Positions 9,500 through 18,934 of a stretch of DNA of 64,000 nt are shown here, one piece after another. Both the position numbers and the translations under genes were made by a program. The notes under the pieces were generated by a model. It made no database searches, was not told the origin of the DNA, and worked only from the letters and a program-made list of their open reading frames with translations. Numbering within the stretch: the stretch's first letter is position 1; each line of letters begins with the position of its first letter. The stretch lies in NCBI GenBank assembly GCA_914767935.1, contig OU612044.1, forward strand, positions 84,926,426-84,990,425, given 5' to 3'. This DNA is from Coremacera marginata (Eukaryota; Arthropoda; Insecta; Diptera; Sciomyzidae).

Positions 9500-11160
9500 G
9501 TAATAATTGCGGCCAAAACGAACTTGTATTTTTTTATTGTAATATTATAACTTATTATATATCAATCGACAGATAATTCTTCAACTAAGAGAATTCTGCA
9601 AAAATTTGCTGAATTGATTATTTTTTCTGTGAATTTACAAATGTTCACCTCTGCATATACCTTCTTCAGATAAAATATCATAACTCTGGAACGAGATGTT
9701 CAAAGTATATAAAATTGTATATTTTTGGAAAATATAGAATCTAATGCTTTTGATAGTATTTCTTTTTAAAGAAATCCTTCAATTAGATCAGATATAAAAT
9801 TTTTCTAAAAAATTTAAAAAAATCTGAAAATTTCAGCAGTGAAGAGAAAAAAACTATATTTTGATTTTGCTTAAACTTTCAAAAAGTGGTTTTGTATTTA
9901 TTAAAAACTGAGGAAAAAAATATAGAGGTGCGATTTTGCGTTTTTTGTCTTTAATTCAATTATATGTGATGGCAGTTTTTGTCTAAAATTAAAATTTGTA
10001 AATTGAGTCTTTTATACATACTTTGTGAGTCTGCTGTGGGATAGATTTCAAAAAGAAATGAATTATGTATGATAGTTTTAGAAATTTTCAATATGAATTT
10101 TATTATTTTAATCCAGTCATTATTTCAAAAGTTATTCAACATTAAACATTGCATTTTTAGTGATGTTAAATTTACTGAAATTGAAAAACAGGAAATTATT
10201 TTCCAAATTTGAGAGTGAATAGCTCCAAAAACAATTTTATGTTTTTTTTTTAAATTTTTTATATGTTATTTATCAACATATTTAAAAATATGTTGAAAAG
10301 ATAGAGGTGCGATTTTATGTTGTTTTATTTTTACGTAATTTTTCGTAAAGGGTAGTTTTTGGTAAAATTTACATAGAAAATCACGTTATTTCAATCTTTT
10401 TAAGCTTAAAGGTGTATATAAGATTTCTATAAATGTGTAAATAGAAATAAGTATTTTTTAAATTTTTAATTCCTTGGGTATTAACGCAAGAAAAAATTTT
10501 TTCGTAGAACCTACTCCCGAACATGTCCCCTGAAAAGATGTGGTGCGTAAGCGTAGAATTATCGGAAGGAGTCGAGATAATTACATGAAACTTGGTACAC
10601 ATGTCCATATGCACCCAAATTCCTCGACAAATGATAATTTTTTTAAAACAGTTAAAACAGTAAAATAAACGCACACGTCCACCTCCCATACAACCCACAA
10701 CAGTGTAAGTACTATGAAATGGCTTTTAATTGAGGTACATATATAAGATTTGGTATGTGTAAAAGTTGCATCGAAACTGTGAAATATGCAAAAAATAGGC
10801 GTAGTCCGCCTACAAATACGACCACTTCCAATACAACAACCCTCAACGTTTAAAGCTATTAAAAGTGTTATATAGTATATGAGTTAGAGAGAGAACATTT
10901 TAAATGAGATCGAATCAAGTTTTGTACCAAAAAATCCGCTCACTTAAAACATGCGTAAAATTGGGTTCAGTTATTTCCAAATTGGTCGAACTCATAGTTA
11001 TTTATCCGAAATAGAGCCCCACTAAATATTAATATAACAAAATTTTTGAATGCACAGCTTTTTAAAAAATTGTACTGCATAGTTTTAGGACGCGAATTAT
11101 ATTTGATATCAGTCTTCTGATTGTCAAAAACACATGGTTTATGCAGTTATCTTTAAAATA
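9500..11160. other. A+T-rich region without a recognised gene
   Basis: Both strands show only short random-looking frames. The stretch 10510-10970 is less A+T-rich and contains phrases such as ATGAAACTTGGTACACATG that resemble the dispersed units at 29222-36470, so it may be a very diverged relative. I see nothing else. Confidence 0.4.
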
Positions 11161-11186
11161 AACAAAAGTATTTTTACCTAATTAAA

Positions 11187-11708
11187 TTAAAGTCTTTCAG
11201 AGTTATCATATTTATCAAAAGTTCTNNNNNNNNNNNNNNNNNNNNNNNNNNNNNNNNNNNNNNNNNNNNNNNNNNNNNNNNNNNNNNNNNNNNNNNNNNN
11301 NNNNNNNNNNNNNNNNNNNNNNNNNNNNNNNNNNNNNNNNNNNNNNNNNNNNNNNNNNNNNNNNNNNNNNNNNNNNNNNNNNNNNNNNNNNNNNNNNNNN
11401 NNNNNNNNNNNNNNNNNNNNNNNNNTTATGGTAACGTACAATATATTAAAAAAGTTAAGGTGTTGTAAAAATCTGAATATTAATTTGATATTAGGTTCTG
11501 TTGGATTGGAAAGGAGCTTGATAGTGCCGGTGTTGTTAAAACTGGAGAGACGAGTGAGAGAAAGAGAGTTACAATAGAAAAGAATGTGGGTTAGAGTTAG
11601 AGGAGAGTTTTTACAAAATTGACATATGGGTTGAGGTTCGTTTTCAAGTGTATGTATGTGTGTGAGGTTGGTGTGTCCGAGGCGAAGTCTGATGAAGCAT
11701 TTGTTCAT
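11187..11708 (-). pseudogene. I-like LINE ORF2 C-terminal domain (interrupted by gap)
   Basis: Reads MNKCFIRLRLGHTNLTH then CQFC...LTHILFYC, the Cys/His-rich C-terminal motif following RNase H in I- and R1-type LINEs (GH-LT-H-C-C-H-C pattern). The 200-N gap follows at 11425, so the stop at 11187 beyond the gap may or may not be in the true frame. Confidence 0.65.
11226..11425. other. assembly gap (200 N)
   Basis: Exactly 200 undetermined bases, probably a scaffold gap of nominal length. It lies in the C-terminal part of the I-like LINE, so the distance and frame across it are not reliable. Confidence 0.98.
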
Positions 11709-11808
11709 GACGCCTTTATTACATAAATGTAATAAAAGGTGCAGTTGCTGGTGCTTTAGCAGCTAAGTCAGCATACTCGTTGCCTGTTATCCCTGCATGG
11801 CCAGGAAT

Positions 11809-12260
11809 CTACAACAGTTTTACCTTTTTCCTCATTTCTATTAAACCATCTTTTATGGTGTTCATAGACTCAATATTGTTTGCCATACTTTTTGCAGCGT
11901 AGAAGAGTGACAGACTGTGTGTGCATATTATAGATTTTCCATCAGAATATTTGATGAACTCTAAGCTGGACAAGATCCCTTGAACTTCTGCATCATATGA
12001 ATTAGCATTAGGAGGTAGATTCCCATGTGCTAGGAGGTTCCCATTTTCCAACACCACAGCGAAAGGTACTACATTGTGGGTTTTTGAGCCAACCGTAAAA
12101 AGAAGTTGATAGTTTTGTTGTTTTAGGGGTTGGGTGCATTCTTCGAAAAGTTGTTGATATTGTACCGGCAGAGATGCGTCTTTTTTAAAACATGTCAATT
12201 GGTTTATAAATGAATTACTTGATAGCGACACTGGTGGGTGTTTTAACAATGTTTTCGGGG
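11809..12260 (-). pseudogene. I-like LINE RNase H domain
   Basis: Contains the RNase H pattern LLFTVGSKTHNVVPFAVVLENGN..., then SYDAEVQGILSSLEFI (catalytic Glu) and IICTHSLSLFYAAKSM, where the usual Asp of TDS is replaced by His (THS). The first Asp is not evident because the start (FTVGSK) also lacks it. This supports assignment to an RNase H-bearing clade and suggests decay of the active site. Confidence 0.7.
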
Positions 12261-12700
12261 CAGTGTTGTGTTGAATCCAAGATGCTGGATCGTAAGGTAA
12301 ATTTCCAAAAGGCCTGACTTAATTTTTGGTTCAGTTTTCCGACGTTTTAATAGCTGAATTTCTTTGTGAAGAATGAAAGAAGAATTGCAGAAAAACTTTG
12401 GAATAAGACGACATCCGATGAAATGGATTCTGTCTTCAACTGAAAGCATGCCAGCTTCGGCCAGTAGGATCTTGATTGTTGCAGTGCGGAAGGCTCTGAG
12501 ACTGCTTCTGATTGCTGCGTGGTATGGAGCTTTGATTTTGTTGAATGTGGATGAAACACATTTTCAATAGATTCCCAAACCGAAGTCAATTTTGGATTGA
12601 ATTGTCAATTTAGTAATATTGAGAAGGGTATTAGAGTGAATGTGGCTTTTGTTTGATCAGAGATATTTAACAATATTAAGTCTGGTAGCTAGGTCATTTC

Positions 12701-13560
12701 TTAAATAATTTTAATGGAATTTAAAGGCATGTCTACATTTTCTATTATGTGGTTATTATAGTTTAAATTAAATACATTGCAATTAATTTTTCGGCAAAAG
12801 TGTAAATGTTTGCATTTATCACCTGCTATTCTGGCGCCTGAGTATTTGGACCAGTTGTGAATCGAATTAAGAATATTACAAAAATTATTTTTAATATCAT
12901 TTGCATCTTTTTTTATGTTAATAATGTATAATTCGTCGGCATGCAAGTAATGCTGAACGTTTTTATTATTTAAAAGAAGTCGACTTAAGTCATCGAATGC
13001 TATTAAAAATAGCGTAACTGATAGAGGGATCCTTGAGGGATCCCGTTGAAAAGTGGGTGTGTCTCTGACACCACATTGTTAATTCTGCAACGTATTTTCC
13101 TTTTACTTAAAAAAGATTTAACGTAGTTAAACATTTTTGGGCCGATTTTCCATTCTTTTATTTTTTTTAAAACAATGCGGGAGCCGACTTTGTCAAAAGC
13201 CTTTTCAAAGTCAATAGACAGTATAGATATGTGGTTTTTAGTAGAAAGGCTTTTGCAGATGAGGTGATCGATAAAAAGAAATGCATCCGTTGTGCTTGAG
13301 CTAGTTTTAAAGCGTACCTGATTTGCTGCAAGAGCATTTGTGGAAGAGAGGAACGGTAGCTCGATGTCTGATCAATGTCCTTATGGGGCTTACGGATGGG
13401 GATTATTATCGCAGATTTAAATGATTGGGGTATAACTCCAGTATTGAAAACTTTGTTGTAAAGTGCCAATAGTCTTATTTTAATTATTGGTGGACAGTGG
13501 GTTAGCATCTGGTAAGTAATTTTATCAAAACCGGGAGTTTTTCCAGAAACAGAATGTAGA
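12701..13560 (-). pseudogene. I-like LINE reverse transcriptase, degenerate
   Basis: Fragments in order on the minus strand: a proline-rich finger region at 13508-13380 (MLTHCPPIIKIRLLALYNKVF, then SAIIIPIRKPHKDID), motif A near 13215-13180 (FDKVGS), GIPQGS near 13045-13030, and the catalytic loop at 12946-12930, where YADD has become HADE (MHADELYII). Frames change several times. The D-to-E change in the catalytic motif and the stops make it inactive. Confidence 0.7.
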
Positions 13561-13870
13561 CAAGATTCAAATTCATTGAAGTTAAAGTCAGATTCAAGGA
13601 ATTTGGCTTTAGGTTTTATATAGGCATTTTCGGGGATGTCGATCGCAACCCTTCAGATTTGCCGTTTTTAAACTCTTGGGGAAAGTTAGAAGAGTTAGAG
13701 TTATCGGAAAGGTGGGCAGTAAATGTGGAACATAATTCTGCTTGGGCAGTAACCACTAAATTATTTGAAATAATAGTCTTAATTGAAAAGGGGGGAAATG
13801 TACCTGTGAGTAGTCTAATACTTTTCCAAATACTTTCAGTTGAAGTATTGGGATTAAGATTCTTTGTGAA

Positions 13871-14890
13871 TTATTCGAAGCTTTTGGTTTTAGCTATTTT
13901 TTTTTTGTTTTTGTTAAAAGAGCATTTTTTTCGGTAATCCATAAAATCATTTAATAATTTGGTTCTCTTGTAGTTTTTCCACGCTAACTGTTTTTCGTTG
14001 CTAAGATTTTTAAGACTGTTTGACCACCATGGAACATTTCGAGATAGTTTTTTACCATAACTTTGTATAATTGCGATGTTTGCTGCAGAGCGAATTATTT
14101 TTTGAATAGATGCAGCTTCTTTATTGACGTTGGTAGAAGCGACAGTGTTTGGTTCGATCTTAAGAAACTCTTTTTGATATTTATTCCAATCAGCGCGATT
14201 GCAATTGTATCTTGACGGTTTTGAACAGTGTGAATCGGAAAAAGTGGCTAGTTTAAATGAGCTCAAAATAGGGAAGTGGTCGCTGTTGTGGAGATCATCT
14301 AGGGCAGTCCAGGAAGAAAGCGGAAGTAGCTGCGAAGAGCATAGGGTCAAGTCAATATTTGTGAAAGAACCGTGGGTTGAGAAGTGGATAGAGGAACCAT
14401 CATTTAAGATAGATAAATTAGTATATAGTATAAAATGTTCAATTATATTTCCTCTTGAATTTTAGTATGGCGAACCCCACATTGGGCTCCAGGCATTAAA
14501 GTCACCGGTAAGAATAATTAGTTTATTGAAATTGGAAAGTAGGCTTGTCAGATCGGCGTTAGAGATAGTTTATTCTGGAGGGATTTAGATTAAAGTGATA
14601 GTGATAGGAAATTTAAGATTTGTTTCTATTGCAACGATTGAGGGGCTAGTTTGAATATGAATTTCTTTGTGAGGGATACTTTTATGGACAAGAATACAAA
14701 TACATTGTTTGTTTGATAAATTGTGAGGAAAATTATGAAAATAACCTACGTATTGCTTTCTAGTATGCGGAATGTTGTTAGCTTTAATGTGAGTCTCTTG
14801 CAAACAGAGGAATTGTGGGTTTAGGGATTTTGTTAAAATTTCTATTTCAGGGTAGTTAATTCCATTGCAGAATATTAAATATCATTATAA
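13871..14890 (-). pseudogene. I-like LINE endonuclease and linker, degenerate
   Basis: At 14890-14800 the minus strand reads NPQFLCLQETHIKANN, the APE endonuclease LQETH motif. At 14803-14585 it continues HNFPHNLSNKQ...IVAIETNL, and at 14350-13871 LDDLHNSDHFPILSSF (the SDH motif) followed by a linker (WNKYQKEFLKIEP...VPWWSNSLKNLSNEKQLAWKNYKR). The break at 14460-14585 holds GDFNA-type sequence in another frame (AWSPMWGSPY). Confidence 0.7.
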
Positions 14891-15121
14891 CTATTATATG
14901 GAGAACAGGGGGCGAACCTTCACATGGTAAAGTGTCTGACCGCCTCAACCTGGCGAGGCCAGCAGTATCCATGTCGAAATCGTCTCAAGTCGACTCGACC
15001 TCCACGTGGTGTTCCCTGGGCAACGGCAAACTGGCATCCTAATTTGAGCAGCGGTTCGCTCCATAGACCTTAAACATGGAATCAGCGCTGGGTTTGGGTC
15101 CCGTCACATTACTACTACCCA

Positions 15122-15521
15122 ATGAAAACTAAACCAGCCTCGGATAAGAACCCCAATTGCGTTGACGACCACCGCACGGACAATGATTTACGGATATGCA
15201 CCTGGAATGCCCGGACCCTTTATAGGGAAGGTGCCATTATCCAACTGGCGGAAGCCCTCAAAACAATAAAATCTGACATCACCGCCATCCAGGAAATGGC
15301 GGTGATGTCAGATGGAAAGGGCAAGGCTCCTCTAAACAAGCACACTGCGATATCTACTACAGCTGCCATGCGGAGAAGCGCGAATTTGGATGTGGATTCG
15401 TCGTTAGCCACCTTGCCACCAAAGTACGCCACCTTGTTTCCGGCTTCACACCTGTGATCGAAAGATTGGCCACGATCCGCATCAAGGCAACATTTTTCTA
15501 CATCAGCCTTACTTGCGCGCA
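15122..15521 (+). pseudogene. RTE endonuclease, N-terminal part
   Basis: Reads DLRICTWNARTLYREGAIIQLAEAL...DITAIQEM, the RTE-type APE endonuclease start (TWNxRTL, AIQE) often annotated in insects as craniofacial development protein 2-like. After AIQEM the native sequence is disturbed by a hairpin (15271-15313) and the frame changes. The part up to 15521 continues with a FYISLTCAQ-like reading, then the gypsy LTR begins. Confidence 0.8.
15271..15313. repeat. perfect hairpin in RTE endonuclease
   Basis: 18-bp arms ATCTGACATCACCGCCAT (15271-15288) and its exact reverse complement (15296-15313), loop CCAGGAA. The second arm breaks the conserved sequence after AIQEM, so it looks like a templated inverted copy of the first. 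Confidence 0.85.
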
Positions 15522-15930
15522 AATTATTTAAATAAAACTAGAAACACTTCTTGTTGTATTGAAGTCAACTTTATTTCTGATTTTTCTTATACAAAAATGT
15601 TTATGCCTAAGCTGTTGCTTCGGCTTATTGCTTATGCTTATTGCTTATTTGCGTTGAATGAACTTTGTTGCAATGTTTACATTATTGCTCAATGCTTTGA
15701 ACTGCAGAATAACCAAAATTTATTAATTGGGTCATAAAAAGAAATATTGTTGCACTGTTTGGAAATATTTTATTGCAGAGCAAACAGAATTTATTAATTG
15801 GGTTAAACATTGTTGCTGTATTTTGAAATATGCTAAATTATACTGTTGCAACAAAGTACATTCAACTTTATTAACTTATTTTGAAATTTTATATTCGAAA
15901 TAGGGTAAAGGTAACGTCTGCGACGTAACT
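15522..15930 (-). repeat. 3' LTR of the Errantivirus-like element
   Basis: 409 bp, same length as the other LTR. I see about four differences from 25197-25605 (two adjacent ones at the U5 end, plus two single bases), i.e. about 99% identity and a fairly young insertion. Confidence 0.9.
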
Positions 15931-15945
15931 CCTCCCCTCTTAGAT
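15931..15945 (-). other. polypurine tract of the Errantivirus-like element
   Basis: The minus strand reads CTAAGAGGGGAGG directly before the 3' LTR start AGTTACG, the expected plus-strand primer site. Confidence 0.75.
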
Positions 15946-15999
15946 TGAAGACTCTCCTGAGTCGATACAGTATTAATATTGAGTTTAATATTTTTATTT

Positions 16000-16380
16000 T
16001 TAAGCATACACTGTTAGATTTATGTAATTCTGTTTCTTTTGATAATTAATTTCCTTAATAAAATCTATATTCTCTATTTGTTTTAATACAATATCATCAA
16101 ATATAAGTTTTTTATTTATGTTTTTCATATTTTCCAGATTATTTGGAAGTACAATGCTATATTTTAGTGTTGTTGTTTTGCTAGTAAAATTTTTATTATT
16201 TATTTTAATCGTACAATTATTAAAATGAATTAAATAGTTTCCATTGAGTAAAGTGTCTTTATTATTAGAATCATTTTCTATGGTAGTATTATAAAGGTTC
16301 TTTGCTATTAGTATGCCTTGTTTAATATTAATTATTTCGGATGCATTGTTAAAAATTTTCATACAATTTTTCTTCATCAA
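16000..16380 (-). pseudogene. env-like C-terminal remnant
   Basis: A 126-codon frame between integrase and the 3' LTR, the env position in Errantiviruses. It shows an N-glycosylation- and Asn-rich stretch with a YLIHFNNCTIKINN core, resembling the conserved extracellular C-terminal part of insect gypsy-type envelope proteins. No signal peptide, fusion region or long hydrophobic anchor is seen; the N-terminal half and the C-terminal anchor are absent. It follows the truncated integrase directly, suggesting one internal deletion removed both. Identity is inferred from position and pattern; non-functional. Confidence 0.55.
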
Positions 16381-16423
16381 ACAATTATTACAATTTTTAA
16401 GGTGTTGTAAATCTCTTTGGTTT

Positions 16424-17026
16424 TCATATTCCTAACATACGAATTTTTTCGCTTATCGTATTGTGGAATCGTTCTACGTCAGCGTTACCGGTATGATTAT
16501 TTGGTTTTACTAAATGTAATTCTATGTCCTCGTTTCTGAAATAGTCTTGTATGTTTATGCTTTTGAATTCATTGTCAGTAATCAATTTTTTAAAATGACC
16601 TTTTTGTGATTTGTATTGCCTTAATTTTTCTATAATTGTGCGATTATTTCTGTCTTCAAGGTAGAAAGCTGTGGCGAACTTGGAAAATTTATCAATAAAA
16701 GTTAAAAAGTTCGATTTTGAGTTTGTGTATACGTCCATATGAATTATTTCATTGCAATCTTTTGGAGTTTCTGTCGATTGGAATTTATTTTTGATTGGGT
16801 TTCTGTCATATTTTACTTTATTACAAATGTCGCAATTATTTATAAATTTTTGAATTAAAATCTTTAAGTTGGAGAAGTATATTGATTTCTTTAGTCCTTC
16901 ATAGTTTTCATTAATCCCTGTATGTCCAGTTTCAAATTTATGGTATTTTTTAATTAATTTATAGGCTTGTTCTTCGTTAACGTCTTTTGCATGGTATAAA
17001 CATTTTACAAATTTAATTGGATGCAT
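16424..17026 (-). pseudogene. gypsy integrase, truncated
   Basis: Zinc-binding HHCC domain: HKFETGHTGINENYEGLKK then CDICNKVKYDR. The catalytic core gives IIHMDVYTNSK (first Asp), LITDNEFKS (second Asp) and VERFHNTISEKIR (Glu region). The frame stops at RMLGI just after the core, so the C-terminal DNA-binding part is missing. The sequence 17027-17337 holds the preceding linker (SQEEELNKTFPILE) in a shifted frame. Confidence 0.85.
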
Positions 17027-17337
17027 GCTGTCAAAAAGTTCTATGATGAATTGTTTTAGTTTATTGTATTCTTGATTACTAAGTTCACTAAAAATGGCGA
17101 TTTTACCAGATTTAATATGTCTTCTTAAAATATCTGACGCATTACTATCTAGATCTTCCCGAGAAATATAAATTTTTTTATTTTTGTGAATTATTTCAAA
17201 TTCTTTCGTTTTATTTTCCGTTAAAATGATTTGGGTTTTGAAACGATTTACTACAGTTTCTAGAATTGGAAAGGTTTTATTAAGTTCCTCCTCTTGAGAG
17301 TGGATTGTGTCTGTATTTTCGTTATCATTATTATTTA

Positions 17338-18597
17338 CTATGGATAAATAGCCGGTCTTTCAGGATCATTTTCTAAAGCATTTATTTCATTTGTATCATT
17401 GTTAATTCTGCTCAAGAAGTCAGCTACTTTATTCTCTGAGCCTTTAATATACTCTATGTTTATATTATATTCTCCTAATTTAAGGAGCCATCTTTGTAAC
17501 CTTGGGTTTATATCTTTCCCATTTGATTTGGCGTAGAGCCATTTCAATGGTTGATGGTCCGTTAGTAAATTAAATTTATTACCGTATAGGTAGGGTCTAA
17601 AATAATTGGTGGCCCAAACGATGGCCAAGAGTTCTTTTTCCGTAGTAGAATATCTTTGTTCGTGATCGTTCAAAGTCCTACTGGCATATGAGATTGGGTG
17701 GTTACCCTGTTGTAATACAGCTCCTATCGCAAAATTACTAGCGTCTGTTACTAATTTAAATGTTTTACTAAAATCAGGATATCTTAAGATGGGATGTTCA
17801 GTAAGAATCTGTTTAAGTTTTTCAAAGGCATTTATATAATTTGGGTCGTTTGTGTTAATTTTTGTGTCTTTTTTGAGGTATTTAGTCATTGGTTGCGCCA
17901 CTTTAGCGTAATCTTTAACGAATTTACGATAGTATCCAGTGACACCTAAAAATGACTTTATCTGTTTAGGGGTAGAAGGTAGTTTTAATTTTTGTATGTG
18001 TTCGATTTTTTGTGGATTAGGCTTAACTCCTTCTGGGGTTAAGATATGGCCTAGGAAGTGAGTTTCTTTTGCGAAAAAATTGCACTTGTCAAACTGTGTT
18101 TTTAAATTGTGTTGTTTTAATTTATTAAAAATTTTTTTTATGTTATCAACATGTTCTTCTATTGAGGTACTGAAGATTAAAATGTCATCCATATATACAA
18201 TACAAATTGTATTGATGTAGTCCTTAAGGACGTGGTTCATCATCCGCTGAAATGTGGATGGAGCGTTTTTTAGCCCGAATGGCATACGAGTATATTCGTA
18301 ATGCCCAAGTGGTGTTGAAAACGCAGTTTTCTTTCTATCTTCTTCCTTAACTAAAATTTGGTGGAAGCCCTTGGCAAGGTCTAACGTCGTAAAATATTGT
18401 GCCCTACCAAGTTTGTCTAAAATTCCGTCTATGTGGGGTATAGGGAATTTATCGTCTACAGTTATTTCGTTAAGCTTCCTATAATCTATGACGATTCTCC
18501 ATTTATTTTTCCCAGAATTGTCCGTTTTCTTCGGTACAATCCAAAGTGGGCTATTGTAAGGAGAATTACTTTCTTTAATAATGCCTTGGTTAAGCAT
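17338..18597 (-). pseudogene. gypsy reverse transcriptase and RNase H
   Basis: Open for 419 codons. RT motifs: KWRIVIDYRKLNEIT, YFTTLDLAKGFHQI (motif A), MPFGLKNAPSTFQRMM, VYMDDILIFS (catalytic YMDD) and FLGVTGYYRKFV. RNase H motifs: LVTDASNFAIGAVL, SRTLNDHEQRYSTTEKELLAI and LLTDHQPLKWL, then the chromatin-side ADFLSRI box near residue 398. The domain looks catalytically intact, but its N-terminus is cut off by the nested LINE and a frameshift follows at about 17340. Confidence 0.92.
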
Positions 18598-18687
18598 TTC
18601 TGTAATTTGTGTTTTGATTTCTTTTTCGTGAACCTGTGGATACCTATATTTTTTAGAGAATATTGGGGTGTTTACTGTTGTTACTAT

Positions 18688-18713
18688 TTGTATTTGTATT
18701 TGTATTTATTAAT
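18688..18713 (-). repeat. (ACAAAT)n 3' tail of the CR1-like LINE
   Basis: Plus strand reads three to four TTTGTA units. Short microsatellite tails of this kind, used by RT in target-primed priming, are typical of CR1/L2-type LINEs. Confidence 0.7.
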
Positions 18714-18934
18714 TTGCGACAAGCTAGTACAACAAGATTCAACAAGGAAACCTTATAATTATAGTACCAGCTACATGTATTAAATTAGCTTACAATGAAA
18801 ATTAAAAAACTTAAATGTAAAAGTAACATTATAATTTGTATATAAAATAAGATAACATATTAAGAAATTTAAGAAAATATGCTATGAAATAAAATAAATA
18901 TATAAAAGCATCTATTCACTTAGTTCTACTTATC

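Noticed and set aside
11187..11708. A frame running through the 200-N gap
   Set aside because: The N run translates as unknown residues; the true gap size is not known, so continuity cannot be claimed.
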